From the IMG/VR virus record IMGVR_UViG_3300005095_000015, positions 31,676-95,675 of that record: DNA of 64,000 nucleotides; one strand, 5' to 3'. The stretch is from a virus. The notes beneath the pieces were generated by a model that made no database searches, was not told the origin of the DNA, and saw nothing but the letters and a program-made list of their open reading frames with translations. Positions 26,371-34,227 of the stretch are shown one piece after another. A program made the position numbers and the translations under genes. The number at the start of each line of letters is the position of its first letter. Position 1 is the first letter of the stretch.

Positions 26371-26792
26371 TTTCAGCTAAGGTTACCTTTACCATTACTG
26401 CTTTCTTTCTCACAGTTTTGTCATTGGATGCAAATGGATTTTGGGTAGATTACTTGTTTGTAGAGGACAAGGAGGTGCAAACAGTTTACCGAACAGCTAA
26501 GAACTACGATTACTTGCTTTGGTTAAGAGAAGATTTGCTTCCTTCTGCGGATTGCTTACATAGGATGGTTGCTAAGGGACACCCTGTAGTGACTGGTATT
26601 TGGAGAGGATGTGAGCATAAAGATACAGAGGTTGAACTAGGCTGCTTGCTAATTCAAACAAACTTACTCTCTACTATAGATTTGAAAAGCAAATTTGTTA
26701 AGCTACCAGTTAATCCCTTCATTGCCAAAGATGTTGTTTGCGGTTTAATCTCAGACAACGGGTCAGTAGTTTACCCTAGAGGTGAGCTATGA
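26352..26792 (+). CDS. Short glycosyltransferase-like paralogue
   Basis: 146 residues from ATG 26352. Same opening as its neighbours (VRRILVSAKV) and an equivalent central helix, but the acidic metal motif is reduced to LREDLLPS and the C-terminal third is missing. Probably a degenerate or non-catalytic copy from tandem duplication. Overlaps both neighbours. Confidence 0.55.
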   Translation: MVRRILVSAKVTFTITAFFLTVLSLDANGFWVDYLFVEDKEVQTVYRTAKNYDYLLWLREDLLPSADCLHRMVAKGHPVVTGIWRGCEHKDTEVELGCLLIQTNLLSTIDLKSKFVKLPVNPFIAKDVVCGLISDNGSVVYPRGEL

Positions 26793-27400
26793 CAAAGGTA
26801 CTTATCCATGTACCTATCTTCAATAATTGCCCGCAGTTTTGGGAAAGTTTTTGGAAGTTAGACATTGAAGGGCTTGAAGTTGACTACTTTTTCACTAAGA
26901 CAGATAAAGTCAAGACAAGGCTAGATGATAAAGGCAACTATGATGCAAGAGATGTAGGAGTAAACTTACCCTGGAAAATGGAGAAGGCCAGGAAAGCCGC
27001 ATTGGAAGGTGGTTATGATTATTTGTTTAATATAGAAGACGATCACATCATACCCAGTGACGCTTTAAAGAAGCTGCTTAGCTTCGGCAAAGATGTCATT
27101 TCAGGAGTTTACAGGTTGAGACCAAGCAAGTTTCCAGCCAAGCCTATTGCTGCTACGAAAACAGATAGAAAGTCTTGGGTTACAGTTGAGGATTTAGAAA
27201 AGACTCCTTTGCTAGAGTGTCATCTCGTGCCTTGGGGATGCTTATTACTCAGCAGGAGGGTACTTGAATCTGTTTCATTTGAAGGTGCTTTAGACGGGTT
27301 GTTCGTGGATAGGCTTGACAAAGCTGGATTCAAAAGATGGCTTGCAACTGAGGTAAGGTTGGGACATATAGATAGAGATGGAACTATTATTTGGGTTTAA
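26789..27400 (+). CDS. Glycosyltransferase-like protein B
   Basis: 203 residues. Opens VLIHVPIFNN and carries YDYLFNIEDDHIIPS, an intact acidic motif, plus a C-terminal HIDRDGTIIW also present in protein A. Last gene of the glycan cassette before tailspike 3. Confidence 0.7.
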   Translation: MTKVLIHVPIFNNCPQFWESFWKLDIEGLEVDYFFTKTDKVKTRLDDKGNYDARDVGVNLPWKMEKARKAALEGGYDYLFNIEDDHIIPSDALKKLLSFGKDVISGVYRLRPSKFPAKPIAATKTDRKSWVTVEDLEKTPLLECHLVPWGCLLLSRRVLESVSFEGALDGLFVDRLDKAGFKRWLATEVRLGHIDRDGTIIWV

Positions 27401-27413
27401 GGAGGTGTAAAGT

Positions 27414-29501
27414 ATGGGAAGAGCTAAACTCACAGCAACTGGACTTAACTATGTAGATGACAATCAGATAGAGCATACTGTGGTGGACTTAACTAAGCAG
27501 AGCTTAATCTCTAAGTTTCCGCTTGTCGATATAAGGGCTTACGGAGCCAAAGGAGATGGAGTGTATGATGATGCTCAGGCTATAACAGCCGCTCTTAATG
27601 AGATAGGGGCAAACGAATCTACCTTGCTGATACCTATTCCTATCTATCTTATGTCAGATGTAACTATCCCTGAAAATGTATGCTTAAAGTTTACCAAGGG
27701 CGGAAAGTGCGTAGTTGAAACGGAAGATATAAAGAGTGAACAGATTGGAGTAGGAGATACTGCTGGAACAACAACTTTTTATTTGAGCAGAACACCTGTG
27801 CTCAAAGATTCTGAGAAGATTTATGTAGATGGTGTTTTGCAAACAAGAGATACAGATTACGCAATTGATTATGAGACAGGAGAGATTGTGTTTACTACTG
27901 CTCCCTCGGCTGGAGCTGTTATTACAGCTGATTACACACACAGATTCGTGTTGACAATAGATGGAGGGATACAAGCTGAACTCTTTCAGATCTTCTCTGG
28001 AAACGGAAAGATAACAGGTTCTCCAAAGATTGAGGCGGTGTATCCAGAGTGGTTTGGAGCTAAGGGGGATGGGATGACGGATGATGCTCCTGCATTTCAC
28101 AAGTTGATAGAATTTGCTGAGAATGCGGTGAGAAGAATAGCATTGCAGAGCAAAACTTACTTATTGGCCTCGTACCAAGTAAGCACTTACATTCTCTACA
28201 TTACATTCCCCGTTGTAATAGAAGGAAATGGTACAGTTATCAAGAAAGGACAGACTGGCTACTGTATAGTGATCGAAGGAACTGATGTCAGTCCTTTGGA
28301 TTTTGTAGAAATATCAAATCTCGAAATTGATGGAAACTCTTTAGGGCTACAATGCCTGACGATAAATTATGCTAAAAAAGTGATTTTAAAGAATGTTAAG
28401 GCTCACAATACAAGTTCTGACGATTGTATTTCTATTGCAAGAACAGAACAGGCTGATTTGACTAACATAGAAGCATACACAGCGGGGGCTTGGCCTTTGT
28501 TCTTCTATATGGTCGACGATGTCAGAATAAACGGATTCAGAGGATACAACTCTGCGAACAATGTAGATGTCATAGATGTTAAAGGAAGTTCCAATATTTT
28601 TATCAGAAATGTTGTAATAACAGGATCTGCAAGGTACGGTATTAGAATCCGCAACAATGGAGTCAAAGTTTTAAAAACCTTGCTCATAGAAAATGCCGAT
28701 ATAACAAGTGACTGGGATGGTATTTCGATAGAAGCTGATCAAACTGACGGAACAACATCCGATATCTACTGTGTCATGTTAAACAACATCGCAACGAAGC
28801 GTATAGAGGCTACGGGATATTCAACTACTCCAATTAAGTGCATCTATGTTAATAACCTGAAGGCAGAAGACTGGGGTGGAGACTATGCAACCGCCTTCAA
28901 CTACGCCGAGCTTGTTAAGATAGAAAATAGCTACTTCGACATAGGATTCTACGGAATTTGTAATGCGCAGAATTGTAAACTGGTTATTGTTGAAGGTAAT
29001 GTCATCAAGAATATAGGAGCAGGTAGTACGATAACAAGACCTGTTATTAGAATATACAACACGGAACATTTATATGTCAAAAACAATTTAGTAGAAGGTG
29101 GAACTTATACAGGATACTTAGTGGAAGATGACAGTACTTCAAAGATCGTACCGGTGTTTGAAAACAACAAGCTCTTTAATGTTCCTTCTTTGTTCAATGG
29201 TGACTTATATGTTTCCTTTCCTGATGGAGACACAGCTCCCTCAGTTGCAAATGGAAATTACTTCAAAACGGTCAATACCAACACAGCAGGGACAGCTATC
29301 ATTGAATTTAAAGACGGAATCCCCGGGCAGCGCATTACTGTAATCTTTACTGATGGGCTTACGACAGTAGTACATAATTCAGCTTCCGCTACACATCCTA
29401 TTATTCTCAAAGGCGGAATTAACGCAGCTCCTCCGGCTGATTCAACTATGGAATTTGTATTTGACGGTAGCAAATGGTACGAAGTAAGTAGGAGCTTTTA
29501 A
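27414..29501 (+). CDS. Tailspike 3, beta-helix with Ig-like module
   Basis: 695 residues. N-terminal region like tailspikes 1 and 2, with a shorter Ig-like module at about 108-177 (IGVGDTAGTTTF). The beta-helix starts at PEWFGAKGDGMTDDAPAF, and the C-terminal domain (FPDGDTAPSVANGN ... FDGSKWYEV) is homologous to tailspike 1. The helix body differs, implying another glycan target. Confidence 0.85.
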   Translation: MGRAKLTATGLNYVDDNQIEHTVVDLTKQSLISKFPLVDIRAYGAKGDGVYDDAQAITAALNEIGANESTLLIPIPIYLMSDVTIPENVCLKFTKGGKCVVETEDIKSEQIGVGDTAGTTTFYLSRTPVLKDSEKIYVDGVLQTRDTDYAIDYETGEIVFTTAPSAGAVITADYTHRFVLTIDGGIQAELFQIFSGNGKITGSPKIEAVYPEWFGAKGDGMTDDAPAFHKLIEFAENAVRRIALQSKTYLLASYQVSTYILYITFPVVIEGNGTVIKKGQTGYCIVIEGTDVSPLDFVEISNLEIDGNSLGLQCLTINYAKKVILKNVKAHNTSSDDCISIARTEQADLTNIEAYTAGAWPLFFYMVDDVRINGFRGYNSANNVDVIDVKGSSNIFIRNVVITGSARYGIRIRNNGVKVLKTLLIENADITSDWDGISIEADQTDGTTSDIYCVMLNNIATKRIEATGYSTTPIKCIYVNNLKAEDWGGDYATAFNYAELVKIENSYFDIGFYGICNAQNCKLVIVEGNVIKNIGAGSTITRPVIRIYNTEHLYVKNNLVEGGTYTGYLVEDDSTSKIVPVFENNKLFNVPSLFNGDLYVSFPDGDTAPSVANGNYFKTVNTNTAGTAIIEFKDGIPGQRITVIFTDGLTTVVHNSASATHPIILKGGINAAPPADSTMEFVFDGSKWYEVSRSF
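28041..28094 (+). repeat. 54-bp direct repeat, copy 2
   Basis: Identical to 20314-20367. See copy 1. Confidence 0.9.
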
Positions 29502-29546
29502 GAAACAGAGAGTATAGTAAATTAACAACCACAAGGAGGTGTTACT

Positions 29547-29726
29547 ATGAAGTTTAACTTTACAGTTATTTTAGCAGTAGTGATGGCAATTGCAACTAAG
29601 CTCCAGCAGGCAACCGAAGATAATCAGATTACAGTGAACGAGCTTTTTGAAATTGCTCAGGGAGTTGTACAAGCACTTGGCATTGGGGATCATGTAGTTG
29701 TTAAGTTTGACAAGAAGGAGAACTAA
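29547..29726 (+). CDS. Small protein with hydrophobic N terminus
   Basis: 59 residues from ATG 29547 behind AAGGAGGTG; too short for most gene callers. Hydrophobic N-terminal segment (FTVILAVVMAIA) and an amphipathic rest. The stop abuts the next start. Start of the lysis region; function unknown. Confidence 0.65.
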   Translation: MKFNFTVILAVVMAIATKLQQATEDNQITVNELFEIAQGVVQALGIGDHVVVKFDKKEN

Positions 29727-29933
29727 ATGTTTTCCTTTGCTGAAGCATTAAAACTTCTAAACAAAGCTGTTAACATTCTACTCAAGGTCTATCGTAAGTA
29801 CCAACTCAAGGAAGTGGAGGAAACTTATGAAAAGATTCACGAGGATCCTGCTAATGCTTTTGCTGAGCACTTCGATACTAAGCTGCGCAAGATGCCCAAG
29901 ACCTCCAGCACAGATGATTCCTCCGAAGCCTAA
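29727..29933 (+). CDS. Small helical protein overlapping lipoprotein gene
   Basis: 68 residues, amphipathic helix (ALKLLNKAVNILLKVYRKY) then charged. There is no clear membrane segment. It overlaps the lipoprotein gene at 29827 in another frame, as Rz/Rz1-like genes do. Lysis-related by position only. Confidence 0.5.
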   Translation: MFSFAEALKLLNKAVNILLKVYRKYQLKEVEETYEKIHEDPANAFAEHFDTKLRKMPKTSSTDDSSEA

Positions 29934-30048
29934 CATTCATCCTTACAGCTGGAATGGAGGTATTTGCCTAGACAAGCAGGACACAGAGAACTTGTTGAAG
30001 TACATTGTTCAACTTGAAAACTGTTGCAAGGCTTGTATTACACAATAA
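29827..30048 (+). CDS. Outer-membrane lipoprotein, o-spanin-like
   Basis: 73 residues behind GGAGG. Signal peptide (KRFTRILLMLLLSTSILSC) with lipobox ending at Cys20, then a Pro-rich stretch (CPRPPAQMIPPKP). Size, lipobox and Pro content match Rz1-type outer-membrane spanins, which implies a host with an outer membrane (inference). Confidence 0.65.
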   Translation: MKRFTRILLMLLLSTSILSCARCPRPPAQMIPPKPNIHPYSWNGGICLDKQDTENLLKYIVQLENCCKACITQ

Positions 30049-30069
30049 CTCAAAGGAGGTGATTAAACT

Positions 30070-30291
30070 ATGAACGAAACAAAGAAATGGTGGCAAAGTA
30101 AGACAATTTGGGGAGCAATAGTTACTATACTTGCTATAATCTACGGACTTACAACAGGACACATGCCCTCCCAAGAAACCCAGCAAGCCATAACAAACAA
30201 CATTGGACAGATTGTCTCTGCCATAGTTGCCATTATAGGCGCTATTACTGCTATAATCGGACGGCTTAAAGCTGATAAGATTATAAAGTAG
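30070..30291 (+). CDS. Holin-like membrane protein
   Basis: 73 residues. Two membrane segments (IWGAIVTILAIIYGL and IVSAIVAIIGAITAIIG) and the KWWQSKTIWGA start found in many small phage membrane proteins annotated as holins. Lies in the lysis region. Confidence 0.65.
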   Translation: MNETKKWWQSKTIWGAIVTILAIIYGLTTGHMPSQETQQAITNNIGQIVSAIVAIIGAITAIIGRLKADKIIK

Positions 30292-30304
30292 CTTGCTAAT
30301 TCAA

Positions 30305-30324
30305 AGCCCGCTACCCAGCGGGCT
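30305..30324 (+). other. Intergenic hairpin in lysis region
   Basis: AGCCCGCT (30305-30312) pairs perfectly with AGCGGGCT (30317-30324). No T tract follows, so it is more likely an mRNA processing or attenuating structure than a terminator. Confidence 0.4.
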
Positions 30325-30347
30325 ACTCCCCTAAAGGAGTTAGAGCG

Positions 30348-30650
30348 GTGAATGAATTTCAGTTTTTCGATAAGCATCCCTTTCTCGCAGGATTTGTGCT
30401 TATACTATGCATCCCACTTGCTTTAATAGTAAAAAACTTGCTTAAGTCTACAGGTATCGATTTGCAAAGATTTATTGAGAAGTTAACAAAAGTGGAATCA
30501 AACATAGACTTATTAGAAGAGAAACTGTCAAAGGAGTCTGACCTTGGTAAGTTGAGACACGAGCAAATTCTTTCCTCTTTGCGTGAGATAAAGGAAGAGA
30601 TCAGAGAGCTGAAGTCATCTATAAATAAAGGTAACTTCGGAGGACTGTAA
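30348..30650 (+). CDS. Membrane-anchored coiled coil, i-spanin-like
   Basis: 100 residues from GTG 30348 (AAAGGAG upstream). One N-terminal membrane segment (FLAGFVLILCIPLALIV), then a long heptad-rich coiled coil to the end. This is the layout of inner-membrane spanins and would pair with the lipoprotein at 29827. Alternative: a structural membrane protein. Confidence 0.5.
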   Translation: MNEFQFFDKHPFLAGFVLILCIPLALIVKNLLKSTGIDLQRFIEKLTKVESNIDLLEEKLSKESDLGKLRHEQILSSLREIKEEIRELKSSINKGNFGGL

Positions 30651-31468
30651 TGCAACTTTGTAAACAGTGCAAAAAGCACTGCCTACCCATCAGTTTCTCA
30701 GACTACATAACTCAGTACTTCGGATTATTAGATGAGAATATAATTGTTCCTGACATAGAGATAGATAATGGTTTATTCAAACGAATGGCTAGGTTATCTT
30801 CAGCTACAGCTTCAGGACTTAGCTACTTCTACTCACTAAAAAGCGAAGTGATGAAGCAAATCTATAGCAGCACTATGTTTTTTCATGCTAGCACACTTTA
30901 CCTGATTGATATAGGTGTTGAATTGATTCTCGACTGGTACAAGGTTATCTCTGCTTGGAACAAGTTTCTTGGTATTAGGGATGAGAAGTGCAGGAATTTT
31001 AATTCTTTCTTAGTGTCGTCGTTTAAAGAACTGATTACGAAGGCAATAAAAGTGAAGAGAAAGCTCGGTGATGTATTGTCAGAGAGAGGGCAACTCATTG
31101 CCGAGTATACGATAAAAAGCCATAGCAAAGTTGGTGAGCAATGGTTTTACCCAAAGTTAAAAGAACTCGATCCTAGTAAGAGCGAGGATTTTTATGTAAA
31201 TTTTGTTTACGAAGTAACATCTTTGCTTTCAACCTTTATCAATGTATTTATAGGTGTTGCCTTGAGTGCTGATCAGCTATTAGAGAACAAAAGGATAATT
31301 TACACACAAGGATTTGCCCATCTGTTTTTAGACGGTGTTGATGTAGTAAAGATTTTAGTTAACACTATAGGGATTGAACCTAGAGAGGTTAGAGTGCTCA
31401 GACCTGACATATTGACCACAGCAAGGATAAATGTAGCTGAGCTGGGTTTGCATAGCCATGTGTATTAG
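30650..31468 (+). CDS. Hypothetical helical protein
   Basis: 272 residues, mainly helical, with an N-terminal C-x2-C...C (LCKQCKKHC). No family recognised. It is coupled to the neighbours at both ends (1-nt and 11-nt overlaps), so it belongs to the same transcript as the lysis genes. Confidence 0.55.
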   Translation: MQLCKQCKKHCLPISFSDYITQYFGLLDENIIVPDIEIDNGLFKRMARLSSATASGLSYFYSLKSEVMKQIYSSTMFFHASTLYLIDIGVELILDWYKVISAWNKFLGIRDEKCRNFNSFLVSSFKELITKAIKVKRKLGDVLSERGQLIAEYTIKSHSKVGEQWFYPKLKELDPSKSEDFYVNFVYEVTSLLSTFINVFIGVALSADQLLENKRIIYTQGFAHLFLDGVDVVKILVNTIGIEPREVRVLRPDILTTARINVAELGLHSHVY

Positions 31469-31943
31469 AATCGCTGCATTTAAGGGAATAACTCTTACCT
31501 CTAAAATAATCAGGTTCTGGACTAGAAGCTGTTACTCACATGTTGCTTATGTGTTTGATGAGGGAATTATAGAAGCGTGGAAATTTAAAGGTGGTATGAG
31601 ATGGGGTTACTCCGATTGGAGCTTGCACACTCCAGGCACTCCAGTTGAGATTTGGGAGAAAGAAGTTACCCCCGAGCAAAAGGCTATAGTTGAAGGTGTG
31701 CTTAAGGCTATGGCTAATGCTAAGACTAAGTATGACTGGAAAGGGATTCTGGGTTTTGTGGTTAAGTGTGATGATTGGAAGGATAAGTACTTTTGTAGTG
31801 AGGGTGTTGCTTATGCATTGGTCAAAGCAGGTATTTGGCCTAAAGAGTTAAACATCCATGTAATCCATCCAGGCTACTTTGTACAATTAGCCTTGGTTTC
31901 AGGATTTAAAAAGATAAAAGAGTTTACAGTAGGGAGGTGTTAG
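31458..31943 (+). CDS. Permuted NlpC/P60-like hydrolase
   Basis: 161 residues. His28 in YSHVAYV, Glu39 in IIEAW and Cys113 in YFCSEGVAYAL give the H...C order of YiiX-type permuted papain-like enzymes. These act on peptidoglycan amides or lipids. Near the lysis cassette, so a cell-wall role is plausible. Confidence 0.7.
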   Translation: MCIRIAAFKGITLTSKIIRFWTRSCYSHVAYVFDEGIIEAWKFKGGMRWGYSDWSLHTPGTPVEIWEKEVTPEQKAIVEGVLKAMANAKTKYDWKGILGFVVKCDDWKDKYFCSEGVAYALVKAGIWPKELNIHVIHPGYFVQLALVSGFKKIKEFTVGRC

Positions 31944-31946
31944 GTT

Positions 31947-32339
31947 ATGGCTATAACAGTGTACACTTGGAATGGTAGTGGATGGAACGATCCTGTTACA
32001 GCTGATACTTCACTGGTTTTTACACAGGAGACATTCCGTCAAGATGTAGTGCTTTTGTATGTCGATTACACCAAAGGCGATGAGATAGGTTTGTTTTTAA
32101 CAGCCTATTTCAAGGATTCTGATGTTGATGCGTTCTTTCAAGATAGCTATGTTGCTTCTGACATTTTATCAAACCGTACGATGTCCACTCCAGTGAGTGG
32201 AACATTTAGAGTACCGATTCCAGTCGGTATGAATGAAAGCGAGGTACAGATTAACATAGAATTGCAAGGAGCAACCACTTCTCCAGGCACAGTGAAAATA
32301 TGGGCTAAGCCTACAATCATAGGAGGAAACTATGCGTAA
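31947..32339 (+). CDS. Beta-rich virion-type protein
   Basis: 130 residues of beta-sandwich character starting MAITVYTWNGSGWND, as in phage decoration or fibre-associated proteins. Overlaps the next gene by 8 nt. Function unknown. Confidence 0.55.
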   Translation: MAITVYTWNGSGWNDPVTADTSLVFTQETFRQDVVLLYVDYTKGDEIGLFLTAYFKDSDVDAFFQDSYVASDILSNRTMSTPVSGTFRVPIPVGMNESEVQINIELQGATTSPGTVKIWAKPTIIGGNYA

Positions 32340-33117
32340 ACTAAACTCTTTGCTTCCTGGGTTTTACTCTTACAAACCTTTGCAGAATGTAGCTCCATAT
32401 TGTACCGTTACAACTTCCGGTTGGACAGGCAGTAAAACAGGTGAAGTTTTAACAACTGTAACTACTGCTACTGCAAGTCCAATAACTGGAAAAATTTCAT
32501 TGCCCCCAGTTAATCCATTATCTTCTTTTACTGTCCACTATACTATTGGGACCGTTACTCATAGTGTTACAGCAGATGAAAACGGTAATTTGTCTGACGG
32601 TAATCTAACTGGAACAATTGCTCAGGATGGGACATACAGTTTAAGTTTTACCACATTACCAACTGCTGGAACTGATATTACTGCTGATTATAGTTATGGT
32701 ATTCCACCTGCAAATATTGAGAATGCTTTAGACCCTTCAAATCCAAATCCAAGTGACTGGGGGTGGAAAACTTTAATTGCAAGCGGTAGAATAGGAAGTA
32801 TTGGAATTACTCCACCAACTCCAGGACATTATCTAATAGGGATTGATAGTGGATTTTTAACCCTAGAAGCACTAGGATATACAGTTTGGTGCATTCCGTT
32901 ATATTCATGGATAACTGGAGGTACAGGAGATTGGGGAATCGCTACTATACAAGGAGGCTTAACTGCCCAAACTTATGAAAGACGAAGAACCTCTTTATTT
33001 GTATTTTATTCTTATGACCCTGCTGTTACTGACAAACTAATTTTACAATTTTCAACTAATGGAGGAAGTAGTTACAAAATACGCTTATACAATATAGTAG
33101 TTTATAAATTAAGCTAG
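32332..33117 (+). CDS. Structural protein with Ig-like module
   Basis: 261 residues. At about 35-122 it carries the Ig-like module also present in capsid and tailspikes (VHYTIGTVTHSV ... LTGTIAQDG ... AGTDITADY). A C-terminal beta-sandwich follows. A-rich third-position use suggests a separate origin from neighbours. Probably part of the virion surface. Confidence 0.6.
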   Translation: MRKLNSLLPGFYSYKPLQNVAPYCTVTTSGWTGSKTGEVLTTVTTATASPITGKISLPPVNPLSSFTVHYTIGTVTHSVTADENGNLSDGNLTGTIAQDGTYSLSFTTLPTAGTDITADYSYGIPPANIENALDPSNPNPSDWGWKTLIASGRIGSIGITPPTPGHYLIGIDSGFLTLEALGYTVWCIPLYSWITGGTGDWGIATIQGGLTAQTYERRRTSLFVFYSYDPAVTDKLILQFSTNGGSSYKIRLYNIVVYKLS

Positions 33118-33127
33118 GAGATAAGAA

Positions 33128-33625
33128 ATGCTTTATGACATAACAAATTTAGAAAAAACACCACATTATTCTTTTCAAAATTTGCCTCTTTATGTTTATC
33201 AAGACTTAGGAACTTTTAGAATTTTAACTGATGGTTATTATCTCTACAAAGAATTTCCAAACAGAAAAGGTATAGAACCATTTCCAATTGCAGAAGGTTT
33301 GCCAAACCATATTCTTGTAGAAGCTTCTCCTATTGATCAATTCTTTATGTCTTTAAAAGAAGATGTAAAACAACTTGCAATCGCTTTCATTAAAACTAAT
33401 CCTACTTGTCTACTTATGGATGTTATAGGTTATATAGAAGCTCAAAGAGACGAAACTTGTGCAGACCTTTGCAAAGTGTTACTTGAAGCTTACGGTAAAG
33501 TAGGAAATTCAAGGGGATTATTTACTTTTCCTGACAATGCTACAGCAGACCAAAAATTTGAAATATTAAGAGATTTTATAGTAAACACACCTTTAGAAGA
33601 TTTGGAAGATTTGTTAAACTCTTAG
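33128..33625 (+). CDS. Hypothetical protein
   Basis: 165 residues, alpha/beta, same AT-rich codon use as the preceding gene, with which it probably moved. No motif recognised. Confidence 0.5.
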   Translation: MLYDITNLEKTPHYSFQNLPLYVYQDLGTFRILTDGYYLYKEFPNRKGIEPFPIAEGLPNHILVEASPIDQFFMSLKEDVKQLAIAFIKTNPTCLLMDVIGYIEAQRDETCADLCKVLLEAYGKVGNSRGLFTFPDNATADQKFEILRDFIVNTPLEDLEDLLNS

Positions 33626-33637
33626 GAGGTTGTGTAA

Positions 33638-34216
33638 ATGGGTAAGTACTCTGTGCAGTTTTTCATGGGTGATTATCCTTACAGGCAAATGCTTGCAAAC
33701 GAAGCTGGTGTAGATGTTTATATCGAGCAGCACTTCAATAGTGGACCAAAAGAAGCCGATTACTGTATGGCAGTTGTTGCTCACAATGCAAGTGAAAAGT
33801 CAATTGAGATTGCTGAGACTTACGCTGACTTTGTATCTAATCGATTTAAGATACCGAAGTTTAAAGGTAACCCCGAAGGGGTTAAAAAATGCAAGTTCAG
33901 AGAACGAGGAGATTTCAATCTAAGATTTACCAAAATGCCAGCCGTCTTACTTGAACCTCTGTTCGTTTCAAATGCTGAGCATGTAAAGATATTAATTGAT
34001 AAACAGGGTTATTATGACTTAGCTGAGATTTTAGTAGATACAATTCGTAAACACTTTCCGAATGGAGCGAAGGTAGGTTTCTCTGTAGGGCATAAGTATA
34101 AACGCAAATCCCCTTTAGATCGTGGAGCACCAGTGAGGGGATACCCGGAATTCTTCGAGGCAGACATTGCTGAGTGGGTATTATGGATAGCTAGGAGTAT
34201 GCTTGAGTTAATCTAA
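33638..34216 (+). CDS. Circularly permuted Amidase_3 (MurNAc-L-Ala amidase)
   Basis: 192 residues. Amidase_3 elements are all present but in rotated order. The second zinc His32 (YIEQHFNSG) and the catalytic Glu106 (MPAVLLEPLFVSN) come first. The segment that normally opens the domain comes last: His152 (VGFSVGHKYK), GA, and Glu171/Glu174 (GYPEFFEADIAEW). The enzyme would cleave MurNAc from the stem peptide in peptidoglycan. It lies with lysis genes; the likely endolysin, or a virion wall-degrading enzyme. Confidence 0.72.
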   Translation: MGKYSVQFFMGDYPYRQMLANEAGVDVYIEQHFNSGPKEADYCMAVVAHNASEKSIEIAETYADFVSNRFKIPKFKGNPEGVKKCKFRERGDFNLRFTKMPAVLLEPLFVSNAEHVKILIDKQGYYDLAEILVDTIRKHFPNGAKVGFSVGHKYKRKSPLDRGAPVRGYPEFFEADIAEWVLWIARSMLELI

Positions 34217-34227
34217 GGAGGAACATA

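Noticed and set aside
33868-33884. Perfect 7-bp hairpin TAACCCC/GGGGTTA within the amidase gene
   Set aside because: Isolated, intragenic and followed by A's on the + strand; not a terminator and within chance.
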